Notes: generated from the sequence alone by a model not told the origin. DNA of 25,310 nt from an uncultured Olsenella sp. (GCA_959598545.1 CAUGFC010000013.1:1-25310), one strand, 5' to 3'; numbered from the stretch's first letter, positions 14,775-22,237 are shown. Program-made: numbers and translations.

Positions 14775-15338
14775 GTGTCCAAGCAGACGTCCGACGAGGC
14801 GCTCGTCATACGAGCCAAGATCATGTTGCCCGCCATATACCTGTTCATGGGCGTGTGCCTGTTCGCGGCGGGCATGCTCGCGCTCACTCAGCCGCTCCCC
14901 CACGCCGACAACCCGATGTTCCTGCGCGTCACGCTCGGCGGACTCGGGGTCCCCTTCTCCATCTGGCTCATCGCGTCGAACGCCCGCAAGATCCACCTCA
15001 AGCGCAACGCGATCGTCGTCGACGAGCACGGCATCACCGACAACACCGGCGGGATGGCGCCCGGGTTCATCGCGTGGGACGAGGTCGAGGACGTCCACCT
15101 GCTCAAGCTCAAGGACGACACCTACCTCTGCGTCACCCCGACGGACTACGTCGGCTGGGCAGCGCGCCTGCGTCGCGGGCAGCGGCGCCTCGCGCAGGCC
15201 AACCTCGACGCCGGCTTCGCCCCGATCAGAATCCAGTTCAAGAAGGCGACTGAGCGCTACACCGCTGCTGACGGCCTCGCCGCGGTGCGCGCCTTCCACC
15301 CCGAGAAGGTTTCGAAGGTCAGAAAGCCCAAGTACTAA
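14775..15338 (+). CDS. Membrane-anchored STM3941-like protein (function unknown)
   Basis: 187 residues from a GTG (14775) with GGGAGG four bases upstream. The frame opens 24 codons earlier without a ribosome site. Two hydrophobic segments (about 18-38 and 52-67, the second ending in the basic NARKIHLKRN) are followed by a small beta-rich domain: NAIVVDEHGITDNTGG, then FIAWDEVEDVHLLKLKDDTYLCVTP. This layout resembles the STM3941 family, whose soluble part looks PH-like. The C-terminus is basic. The family has no firm biochemical role. It is the first of three rightward genes, with 21 bases before the AEC transporter gene, so a part in that system is possible. Confidence 0.75.
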   Translation: MSKQTSDEALVIRAKIMLPAIYLFMGVCLFAAGMLALTQPLPHADNPMFLRVTLGGLGVPFSIWLIASNARKIHLKRNAIVVDEHGITDNTGGMAPGFIAWDEVEDVHLLKLKDDTYLCVTPTDYVGWAARLRRGQRRLAQANLDAGFAPIRIQFKKATERYTAADGLAAVRAFHPEKVSKVRKPKY

Positions 15339-15359
15339 GCCCTAGGAGAAATCGGCCGC

Positions 15360-16286
15360 ATGCTCGACGTCATCATCAAGGTCTCCTCGTTCGTCTTCAT
15401 CATCCTCGTAGGCGTCGCGGCGGCGCGCAGCGGGAAGTTCGGTCAGGGCGCCGACCGCCTCATCTCGCGCATCGTCTTCAACCTCACGCTCCCCTGTGCC
15501 ATCGTGCGCGCCTTCCAGTCCGCCGAGCTCCGCCCGGAGCTGCTCGGGCTCATCGTCGTCGGCTTCCTCGCCAACGTGATCCCGTTCTTCGCCTCCTATG
15601 TCGTCTACCGCTCGCGCCCCCTCGAGGAGCGCATCTTCCAGCAGGCCAACGTCTGCGGTCTCAACATCGGGTGCTTCGCCCTCTCCTTCGTCCAGGCGTT
15701 CTTCCCCGCCGCCGGCGTCGTCGCCACCTGCCTGTTCGACGCCGGCAACTCCCTCATGGGAACGGGCGGCACCTGGGCGCTCATTCGATCGCTCGTGCTC
15801 GGGACCAACCACGACCGACTCAGCGACCGCCTGAGGGTCTTCGCACGCACGCTCTTCTCGTCCGTCCCGTTCGACTGCTATATCGTGCTCATCGCCATGG
15901 GGCTCGCCGGCGCGCGCCTTCCCGAGCAGGTCATCACGCTCATCAGCCCGATAGCCGACGCCAACGCGTTCCTTTCGATGTTCATGATTGGACTTATGAT
16001 AAGGTTCAGAGTCAACGGGAGGAAGGCGGTCGAGCTCGCGCGCCTGCTCGGATGGCGTCTGGCCTGCTCTGCCCTCCTCACCGCCGCCGCCCTGTTCGTC
16101 CTGCCCTTCGACGGCATCGTGCGCCAGGTCGTGATTGTCCTCGCCTGGGCACCGGCCGCCTCCACCGGCCCGCTCTACACGCTCTGGGCCGGGGGCGACG
16201 AGGGACTCGCGGGCATGGCCAACGCTCTGACCGTTCTTCTCGGCGTGGTCATCATGACCTCGCTCGTGATACTGATGGGAGTCTAG
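15360..16286 (+). CDS. AEC-family (auxin efflux carrier-like) transporter
   Basis: 308 residues and very hydrophobic, with about eight to ten membrane segments in two similar halves. The start ATG has AGGAGA upstream. Typical features of bacterial AEC proteins are the first half ending in LISRIVFNLTLPCAIVRAF, and a second half with the LGWRLACSALLT and APAASTGPLYTLWAGGDEGLAGMAN stretches. Characterised bacterial members move small organic acids such as malate or malonate, so an organic acid is the most likely cargo, but this cannot be read from sequence. The stop codon is directly followed by the GTG of the PfkB-like gene (no spacing), which implies joint translation. Confidence 0.85.
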   Translation: MLDVIIKVSSFVFIILVGVAAARSGKFGQGADRLISRIVFNLTLPCAIVRAFQSAELRPELLGLIVVGFLANVIPFFASYVVYRSRPLEERIFQQANVCGLNIGCFALSFVQAFFPAAGVVATCLFDAGNSLMGTGGTWALIRSLVLGTNHDRLSDRLRVFARTLFSSVPFDCYIVLIAMGLAGARLPEQVITLISPIADANAFLSMFMIGLMIRFRVNGRKAVELARLLGWRLACSALLTAAALFVLPFDGIVRQVVIVLAWAPAASTGPLYTLWAGGDEGLAGMANALTVLLGVVIMTSLVILMGV

Positions 16287-17291
16287 GTGAGCATCCTCTG
16301 CTTCGGCGAGCCGCTGATGAGGCTCGCGACCCTGAACCACGAGCGGCTGGACTCCGCGCTCAACCTCAGCATCTCGTACTGCGGCGCGGAGACCGTCGTG
16401 GCCGTCACCCTAGCACAGCAGGGCGAGAGCGCGCTCTTCGCCACCAAGCTCGCGAGCAATCACCTCGGCACCAACGCCCTCATGACCCTCACGCGCTACG
16501 GCGTGGACGTCTCCCGGGTGATCCGCTCGAACGACCGCATGGGCATCTACTTCTCCGAGCGCGGCCTCTCGATTCGTCCCAGCATCGTCACCTACGATCG
16601 CTCCGGCACCGCCATGGCCAACGCCCTGCACACCGACTTCGACTGGGACCACCTGCTCAACGGAATCGAGGTCCTGTTCTTCTCGGGCGTGGCGCCGGCC
16701 ATCTCGGAGGAGCTCTACACAGCCTGCAAAGAGGGCCTCGCCGCCTGCAGGGGACGCGGCATCCGCACGGTGATGGACCTCAACTACCGCGAGACGATGT
16801 GGGAGTCGCGCCAGAACGCGCAGCGCAAGGTGGGGTCGCTTCTCTCCAACGTGGACCTGCTCATCGCCTCCGAGGACGACATCATCGGCTACGAGGGCGC
16901 GCAGGTGGAGACCGAGGACGTCTTCGACTACTGTCTCAGCTGGGCGAAGGGCATGCTCGCCGACTACCCGCTGCGCGGGGTCTGCATCGTCGTGCGCAAC
17001 GTCGACCGCTACGACTTCGCCGCGATCCGCGGCGCCATAGTCACGCGCGAGGGATCCTGGCTCTCCGACACGCAGCAGGTCTCCGTTGCCGACATCTCGA
17101 GCTGCGGCAGCGTCTTCTCCGCCGCCATCATCCACGGTGACCGCTGCGGCTGGGACCCCCAGTTCATCGTCGACTACGCCACGATGTCGAGCGCCTACAA
17201 GGCCACGATCTACGGCGACTACTCCTCCGCCACGGAGAGTGACATCGCCTCGCTGCTCGCCGCCGGCTTCAAGCCGCGCATCCGCCAGTAG
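16287..17291 (+). CDS. PfkB-fold sugar-kinase homologue with degenerate active site (2-keto-3-deoxygluconate kinase-like)
   Basis: 334 residues, full length for the PfkB/ribokinase family and closest in pattern to 2-keto-3-deoxygluconate kinase: FGEPLMRL at the start, MGIYFSERGLSIRPSIVTYDRSGTA (85-109) and DLNYRETMW (164-172). The C-terminal signature that normally reads DTTGAGDxF is here DISSCGSVF (269-277). The catalytic Asp of GAGD is therefore Ser275 and the anion-hole glycines are disturbed. The N-terminal GGAxxNVA motif is also altered (CGAETVVAV, 32-40), losing the Asn. The frame is intact and well conserved in length, which argues for a retained non-kinase role such as sugar sensing, rather than decay. 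It directly follows the AEC transporter gene. Confidence 0.85.
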   Translation: MSILCFGEPLMRLATLNHERLDSALNLSISYCGAETVVAVTLAQQGESALFATKLASNHLGTNALMTLTRYGVDVSRVIRSNDRMGIYFSERGLSIRPSIVTYDRSGTAMANALHTDFDWDHLLNGIEVLFFSGVAPAISEELYTACKEGLAACRGRGIRTVMDLNYRETMWESRQNAQRKVGSLLSNVDLLIASEDDIIGYEGAQVETEDVFDYCLSWAKGMLADYPLRGVCIVVRNVDRYDFAAIRGAIVTREGSWLSDTQQVSVADISSCGSVFSAAIIHGDRCGWDPQFIVDYATMSSAYKATIYGDYSSATESDIASLLAAGFKPRIRQ

Positions 17292-17330
17292 GTCGTGGCG
17301 GGCCGCCGGCGGTCTTCTCGCCCGGGCGGG

Positions 17331-17476
17331 TTAAAACTACCTCATCGTCCCCCTCGGCGGCGGCGTTTTGCTTAAAACGAGCTCATCGTCCCCCTCGAAA
17401 ATGGCTCGTGAAGGGGGACGATGAGGTCGTTCTAACCCGGATGGCACCGCAAAGGGGGACGACCCGTTGTTTCTAA
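17331..17476. repeat. Symmetric array of four 24-bp repeats between convergent genes
   Basis: Copies A (17331-17354) and B (17372-17395) read rightward. Copies C (17412-17435) and D (17453-17476) read leftward. In its own orientation each copy starts TTARAA and ends TCGTCCCCCT, and A, B and C share CTCATCGTCCCCCT. B and C match at 22 of 24 positions. A-to-B and C-to-D offsets are both exactly 41 bases, giving near-perfect dyad symmetry about position 17403. CTTCTCGCC (17314-17322) and its complement (17482-17490) frame the array. B and C could also form a very strong transcript hairpin, so a bidirectional terminator is the plain alternative. No T-run follows. Confidence 0.9.
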
Positions 17477-17501
17477 CCGGCGGCGAGAAGGACGCGCGCC
17501 C

Positions 17502-18563
17502 CTAACGCGCCGGGGGCTCGAGGCCCAGGTGGTCGAAGGCCGCGAGCGTGGCCTGGCGTCCCTGCGGGGTGCGCACGATGAGGCCGCACTGCAGGAGGTA
17601 CGGCTCGTAGACGTCCTCGAGCGTGGCGGGGTCCTCGGAGACGGCGCTCGCCACGGTGGTGAGACCCACCGGGCGCCCGCGGAAGGTCGAGCAGAGCGCG
17701 GTGAGGATCCGCACGTCCATGGTGTCCAGGCCCAGCGCATCGATCTCGAAGAACTCGAGCGCCTCGGCCGCCACCTCGCCGGTGATGGTCCCCTCGCGTT
17801 TGACCTGGGCGTAGTCGCGCACGCGCTTGAGCAGTCGGTTGGCGAGACGCGGGGTGCCGCGCGAGCGTGACGCGATCTCCGCCGCGCCCTGGGCGTCTAT
17901 CCCCACGCCGAGGATGCCCGCGGAGCGGCCCACGATGACCGAGAGCTCGGCGGGCGTGTAGTAGTCCAGTCGATACGAGATGCCAAAGCGGTCGCGCAGC
18001 GGGCCGGTGAGCAGGCCGGTGCGCGTGGTGGCGCCGACGAGCGTGAAGCGCGGCACGTCGATGCGGATGGAACGCGCCGCGGGGCCCTTGCCGATGACGA
18101 TGTCCAGGAAGAAGTCCTCCATCGCCGGGTAGAGGATCTCCTCGATCTGGTGGTTCAGGCGGTGGATCTCGTCCACGAAGAGTACGTCGCCCTCCTCGAG
18201 GTTGGTGAGGATGGCAGCGAGGTCGCCGGCGCGCTCGATGGCGGGGCCGGAGGTAGTGTGCATCTTGGCGCCCATCTCGTTGGCGACGATGCCCGCGAGG
18301 GTGGTCTTGCCCAGACCCGGGGGGCCCGAGAAGATCACGTGGTCGAGGGACTCGCCGCGGTCGCGCGCAGCCTGGATGAGCACGCGCAGGTTCTCGCGGA
18401 CGCGCTCCTGGCCGATGTACTCGTCGAGGGTGCGCGGGCGCAGCGTGCGGTCCTGGTCGAGGTCGTCTGCCGTGAGCTCGCCGGTGACGTCGCGTGGCCC
18501 CGCCGTGCGCGCGACGGGCGCGGGCGTGGCGAAGAGGTCCTTCTCGTCTGCCTCCCACATCAT
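17502..18563 (-). CDS. ruvB: Holliday junction branch-migration ATPase RuvB
   Basis: 353 residues. RuvB is the AAA+ motor that drives branch migration of Holliday junctions with RuvA. Walker A is GPPGLGKT (80-87), Walker B with the DEIH box is FVDEIH (129-134), sensor 1 lies in LVGATTRTG and the arginine-finger region in GPLRDRFG. The C-terminal winged helix is present to the end. The first ATG (18563) overlaps the ruvA TGA as ATGA and has GGGGAG six bases upstream, so I prefer it to the adjacent second ATG. The much longer open frame upstream is antisense-like translation of ruvA. It is the last gene of ruvCAB. Confidence 0.98.
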   Translation of the reverse strand: MMWEADEKDLFATPAPVARTAGPRDVTGELTADDLDQDRTLRPRTLDEYIGQERVRENLRVLIQAARDRGESLDHVIFSGPPGLGKTTLAGIVANEMGAKMHTTSGPAIERAGDLAAILTNLEEGDVLFVDEIHRLNHQIEEILYPAMEDFFLDIVIGKGPAARSIRIDVPRFTLVGATTRTGLLTGPLRDRFGISYRLDYYTPAELSVIVGRSAGILGVGIDAQGAAEIASRSRGTPRLANRLLKRVRDYAQVKREGTITGEVAAEALEFFEIDALGLDTMDVRILTALCSTFRGRPVGLTTVASAVSEDPATLEDVYEPYLLQCGLIVRTPQGRQATLAAFDHLGLEPPAR

Positions 18564-19195
18564 CGACCACTCCCCAGACGGCGCAGCGCATAGGCGAGCA
18601 CCTGCTCGATCGTGACGGCGCCGGCCTCCTCGTGCCCCTCGAGCGCGAGCTCGGCCTCCTGGGAGGTGAAGCCCATGGAGAGCAGCGCCTCGGCGGCCTC
18701 GGCCTCGACGCCGGCGGAGACGGGCGAGGCCGAGAGCGGAAGCCCGGCGTCCGGCCCGGAGAGGCCGACCAGCCCGCGCAGCTCGGCGTTCTTGGAGAAG
18801 ACGTCCGAGAGCTCGACGAGCAGGCGGCTGGCCTTCTTGCGGCCCACGCCGGGCACCTGCGCCATGCGGGCCGCGTCCTGCGCCAGCACCACCTGCGCGA
18901 GCGCGGCGGGCGAGAACGTGGAGAGGACCGAGAGCGCGAGCTTGGGGCCCACGCCGGAGATGGCGCGCAGCTGGTCGAAGAGGGCGCGCTCCTCCCGCGT
19001 GGCGAAGCCGTAGAGCTCCATCGCGTCCTCGCGCACGATCATGCGCACGAGCACGGTCACGCCGGCCTCCCCCGCGTGCGGCAGCGACGCGGCGGTCGTC
19101 GACGAGACGCCGAGCTCGAACCCCACGCCGCCTGCGTCGAGCACGACGCGCGACGGCGTGACTTCCAGAAGCGTACCGGTCAGCTGGACTATCAC
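18560..19195 (-). CDS. ruvA: Holliday junction-binding protein RuvA
   Basis: 211 residues. RuvA binds the four-way junction as a tetramer and loads RuvB. The N-terminal OB-fold starts VIVQLTGTLLEV. The two helix-hairpin-helix motifs are ISGVGPKLALSVLS and VPGVGRKKASRLLVEL. A flexible linker and a C-terminal RuvB-binding domain (EAAEALLSMGFTSQEAELAL) follow. The GTG start at 19195 has AAGGAGG upstream and overlaps the ruvC TGA as GTGA. The overlap on both sides indicates coupled synthesis of RuvC, RuvA and RuvB. Confidence 0.97.
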   Translation of the reverse strand: MIVQLTGTLLEVTPSRVVLDAGGVGFELGVSSTTAASLPHAGEAGVTVLVRMIVREDAMELYGFATREERALFDQLRAISGVGPKLALSVLSTFSPAALAQVVLAQDAARMAQVPGVGRKKASRLLVELSDVFSKNAELRGLVGLSGPDAGLPLSASPVSAGVEAEAAEALLSMGFTSQEAELALEGHEEAGAVTIEQVLAYALRRLGSGR

Positions 19196-19698
19196 GTGAG
19201 GACCCTCCTTGCCTGGCCCAGATTCTTCGTGCGCGTGACGTTGGCATGGCAGACCGCCGCGGCGAGCGCGTCCGCGGCGTGGTCGGGACGCGGGTCGTGG
19301 TCCAGCGCGAGTATGCTGCGGACCATGTAGGTGACCTGGTGCTTGTCCGCGGCGCCCGTGCCCACGACCGCCTGCTTGATCTGCATGGGCGTGTACTCCC
19401 CCACCGAGAGACCGGCCGTGGAGCACGCCACGATCGCCGCGCCGCGCGCCTGCGCCGTGGCGACGGCGGACTTGGTGTTCTCGCCGAAGTAGATGCTCTC
19501 TATGGCGAGCTCCGTGGGACCGTACTTCTCGATCACCTCGGAGAGCGTGCGGCATATGCGCCCGAGGCGGACGTCGATGGGCTCGGCGGCCGTGGTGGTC
19601 ACGCAGCCGTAGGCGCGTGCCCGGCACGCGGACCCGCGCGTCTCCACGACGCCCCAGCCCGTGTGGGCCAGACCCGGGTCTATGCCGAGAATAACCAT
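19192..19698 (-). CDS. ruvC: Crossover junction endodeoxyribonuclease RuvC
   Basis: 168 residues. RuvC resolves Holliday junctions by paired nicks. RNase H-fold catalytic residues are visible: Asp7 (GIDPGLAHTGWG), Glu67 (LAIESIYF), and His140 and Asp143 (PDHAADALAAAVCH). The histidine in the third position is as in Thermus RuvC, where E. coli has aspartate. The ATG at 19698 (MVILGIDPG) has GAGGGAG upstream. A 4-residue longer frame is possible but lacks a ribosome site. It is the first gene of ruvCAB and lies 87 bases after the NadE-like gene on the same strand. Confidence 0.97.
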   Translation of the reverse strand: MVILGIDPGLAHTGWGVVETRGSACRARAYGCVTTTAAEPIDVRLGRICRTLSEVIEKYGPTELAIESIYFGENTKSAVATAQARGAAIVACSTAGLSVGEYTPMQIKQAVVGTGAADKHQVTYMVRSILALDHDPRPDHAADALAAAVCHANVTRTKNLGQARRVLT

Positions 19699-19785
19699 GC
19701 TCTCCCTCACCGCCGCGCGTGCCGTTCGAACGTCCGTTCTATCCTAGCACAAGCGCCGGACGGCGTCCTCCCTGGAGTCAGCCTG

Positions 19786-21651
19786 CTAGTTCTCCGAGAA
19801 GGGCCCGTCCCAGGGGTCCGCCGCCGGGGGCTGGCCCTGGCCGCCATGACGACCGGACGCGCCCTTCCCCGCCCCCGCGTCGAGGGACGAGAACCCTCCG
19901 CCCGCCGAGAAGTCACGCAGGTAGCCGAGAAGGTCGAGGATGTCGCCCTCGTGCGCGCCCTCCCGCTCGGACGCGGGCTCGGGCACCTCGGCCGCGCCGG
20001 GCGCGTCCGGGGAGAACTCCTCGAGGCGGGCCGCCAGGCGCTCGGCGTCGGGGCGCGGGCGGTCGCGCCAGGCGAGCGAGACCGGGCCGCGGGCCTCGTC
20101 GAGCGTCCGGGACGAGACCGTGGGCGCCAGCACGCGGGCCGGCCGGGACGTCTCGAGGTCCCTCAGGCGACCGACGACGGCACGCACGGCGTCAGCGTGC
20201 CCGCGCTCGGCCACGATGTCGGACAGGGACAGCTCCCACTCCACGTAGCTCGAGAGCACGAGGTCGGCGAACTCGATGCGGGACTCGGGGGAGCCCAGGC
20301 CCCCCTCGTCGGCGACGACGTCGGGCACGCGGACCTCCGCGAGCGCCTCGACCGGCAGGACCGGGGAGATCGCGTTGCGCATGCGCGCCAGGGCGAGAAG
20401 GTCGGAGCGGTAGAGGTCCGCGAACGGCTGGAGGGCCGCCGCGGAGAGGGCCGCCGGCTCGAGCGCGCGACCCGTCTTGTCCAGCGAGCCGAGGGCGACG
20501 GCGCCGCTCTCGCGCGCGACGGCCGCCAGGCGGAGCTGCAGGAGGTCGGCCGCGGAGGCGGCGTCGGGCGCGGACGAGACGTCCGCGACGGCGACGTTCT
20601 CGTCGGGAAGACGCAGCGCGCGCACCACGTCGCGCGCGCGATCCGCGTCGGCGGGGCCGCCCTGCGCGACGACGGCACACACGTTGGTCGGCCCGAGGGC
20701 GTCGACGGCGAGCACCGCCGCGAGCAGGGAGGGCAGGGAGCCATCCAGCGCGACGCACGCCGAGGAGGAGCCGAGCTCCCCCACGAGCGAGGAGAGACCC
20801 ATCCCGAGGGCGCCCCAGGTCAGAAGCGACGGGTCGTAGACCTCGGGCGTGACCGGGTTCGACAGGGGACCCTCCGCGGAGGGGTCGACGTCGCAGACGA
20901 GCAGCGCCTCCTCGAGCGAGGGCGCGCTCGCGGCGAGCTCCCCCCACGGCGCCAGCACGAAGCTCGAGCCGCAGCAGAGCTGCGTGTCGTAGCAGCCGAG
21001 CGAGCCCACGCCCACGACCCACGCCCCGGTCGCGTGCGCGTCGGCGAGGAAGCGCCCCTCCGCGAGCGAGCTCCCGAGGGCGCTCGACGGGTCGTCCACG
21101 GCAAAGCCATACGGCGAGAGGAACACGATCACGTCCACGTCGTAGGCATAGTCATCGTAGACGTCGAGGTCGTCGTAGGTGAACGCGACGCCGAGGCGGG
21201 CGCCGCGGAAGGGGATCTCCGGGAGGGTATCGGAGGGGACCTCCTCACCCGCCGGCGACCCCGAGGCGAGGGACTCGAGTCGGGCGGCGAGGCGGACCGG
21301 GCGGACCTCGCCGCCGTCGATCAAAAGCGCGTCGGGGAGCGGCTCCCCGTCGAGATCAACGAGGACCGGCACGAGGCAGGGGCAGGCGAGCTCGTCCATG
21401 AGGCCGGAGAGGCACTCGATGAGGTCGAGCAGGAGGCCCTCGCGCTCCGCGCCCAGGACGGGCGTGACGCCGCAGAGCGTAGCGGCGGGATACACGAGCA
21501 GGTCGACGTCCTGCTCGGCCGCCCGGCGCGAATAGTCGGCCATGCTACGCGCGGTTGCCTCGAAGTCGCCCGCCCGCGTGGAGAGCTGCGTGATCCCCCT
21601 CGTTCTTCTCGCCTGCGCCCATTGTCTCACAGCGGCGCGCACCGCCCGCAC
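19786..21651 (-). CDS. NAD synthetase (NadE) homologue with both active sites degenerate; probable pseudoenzyme
   Basis: Up to 621 residues; the whole glutamine-dependent NadE architecture is recognisable. Numbering is from 21651. The nitrilase-like half (about 19-257) shows GDFEATARSM, VDLLVYPAATLCGV, RLGVAFTYDDLDVY and GSSFVLAPWGELAASAP. The glutamate expected in a YPEL-type motif is Ala56, and the catalytic cysteine of CEDLW is replaced (FTYDDL). The synthetase half shows VAVLAVDALGPTNV-like sequence, but the ATP loop SGGIDS reads DGSLPS (303-308) and TGNKSE reads GSLDKTGR. The last 90 or so residues are a Pro/Gly/acid-rich tail. Start is unsettled: GTG 21651 abuts a terminator, GTG 21630 is an alternative, and neither has a ribosome site. 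An intact frame suggests a retained structural or regulatory role. Confidence 0.75.
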   Translation of the reverse strand: MRAVRAAVRQWAQARRTRGITQLSTRAGDFEATARSMADYSRRAAEQDVDLLVYPAATLCGVTPVLGAEREGLLLDLIECLSGLMDELACPCLVPVLVDLDGEPLPDALLIDGGEVRPVRLAARLESLASGSPAGEEVPSDTLPEIPFRGARLGVAFTYDDLDVYDDYAYDVDVIVFLSPYGFAVDDPSSALGSSLAEGRFLADAHATGAWVVGVGSLGCYDTQLCCGSSFVLAPWGELAASAPSLEEALLVCDVDPSAEGPLSNPVTPEVYDPSLLTWGALGMGLSSLVGELGSSSACVALDGSLPSLLAAVLAVDALGPTNVCAVVAQGGPADADRARDVVRALRLPDENVAVADVSSAPDAASAADLLQLRLAAVARESGAVALGSLDKTGRALEPAALSAAALQPFADLYRSDLLALARMRNAISPVLPVEALAEVRVPDVVADEGGLGSPESRIEFADLVLSSYVEWELSLSDIVAERGHADAVRAVVGRLRDLETSRPARVLAPTVSSRTLDEARGPVSLAWRDRPRPDAERLAARLEEFSPDAPGAAEVPEPASEREGAHEGDILDLLGYLRDFSAGGGFSSLDAGAGKGASGRHGGQGQPPAADPWDGPFSEN

Positions 21652-21654
21652 GCG

Positions 21655-21677
21655 AAAGGGCCCCGTTGCCGGGGCCC
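21655..21677 (-). terminator. Hairpin terminator after the desulfoferrodoxin gene
   Basis: 8-bp GC-only stem GGGCCCCG (21658-21665) with its complement (21670-21677) and a TTGC loop, followed on the minus strand by TTT (21657-21655). It lies 27 bases after the desulfoferrodoxin stop. Confidence 0.75.
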
Positions 21678-21704
21678 CACTGAGTCAAAGCGTATGAGCC
21701 GCGC

Positions 21705-22091
21705 CTACGCGCCGACCTCCGCCTTCCAGAGGCCGTGCAGGTTGCAGTAGGCATAGACCGTGCCGCCCTCGGAGCAGCAGGCGCCGAACTTGGTCTTGGG
21801 CTCGTCGCCGGGCGCCAGGTGCTTGAGGCAGAGCTTGCCGTCCGTCACGAGCGCGATCCACTCGATGTAGTGCTCCTCGGTCATGGGGTGGGCCACCTCG
21901 CCCACGGAGACCACGATGTGGTTGCCGTCGTGCGCGACGACGGGCACGTGCTTCTCGGTGGCGGCGTCGGTGGAGCCGGCGACGAGCAGCTCCATGGGCT
22001 CGCCGCAGCAGCTCGGCGCGACGCCCCCGTCCTTCACGACGGCCACGATGTTGCCGCAGTGGTTGCAGCGGTAGAACTTGACCTCGGCCAT
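21705..22091 (-). CDS. dfx: Desulfoferrodoxin (two-iron superoxide reductase)
   Basis: 128 residues, matching the two-domain desulfoferrodoxin. It reduces superoxide to hydrogen peroxide without making oxygen, a defence typical of anaerobes. The N-terminal rubredoxin-like iron site has Cys9, Cys12, Cys28 and Cys29 (FYRCNHCGN, PSCCGEPM). The catalytic site has His48 (EKHVPVV, with the conserved Glu46-Lys47), His68 (AHPMTEEH), His74, Cys116 and His119 (YCNLHGLW). The ATG at 22091 has GAGAGGA upstream. It diverges from an NAD(P)H oxidoreductase gene across 146 bases, so the two may share redox control. Electrons would come from rubredoxin or a similar donor not seen here. Confidence 0.96.
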   Translation of the reverse strand: MAEVKFYRCNHCGNIVAVVKDGGVAPSCCGEPMELLVAGSTDAATEKHVPVVAHDGNHIVVSVGEVAHPMTEEHYIEWIALVTDGKLCLKHLAPGDEPKTKFGACCSEGGTVYAYCNLHGLWKAEVGA

Positions 22092-22193
22092 GATGGGTCC
22101 TCTCTCATGGGTCGGGCGCCGGCTGCGCCCGTTGCCTCTCTCGTACCCGTCCGGAGGCGGCCCTAAGCCGAGAAGGGCGAGCGGCCGGCAAGA

Positions 22194-22202
22194 TGGTACA
22201 AA
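22194..22202 (+). promoter_or_regulatory. Possible extended -10 promoter for the oxidoreductase gene
   Basis: TGGTACAAA combines an extended TG with a TACAAA -10 hexamer (4 of 6), placed 35 bases before the ATG. No good -35 is seen. It lies in the shared region with the divergent desulfoferrodoxin gene. Confidence 0.35.
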
Positions 22203-22237
22203 TGTGTCGAAAGGCCGCGGTCCTCGAAGGAGACCCC

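Noticed and set aside
17331..17476. CRISPR array
   Set aside because: Only four units, arranged as two direct and two inverted copies with 16-17 base gaps. There is no uniform direct-repeat/spacer order and no cas genes.
19246..21750. 834-codon rightward open frame over ruvC and the NadE-like gene
   Set aside because: Antisense shadow of GC-rich genes with low-complexity Arg/Gly/Val/Ala composition. The leftward frames carry the recognised family features.
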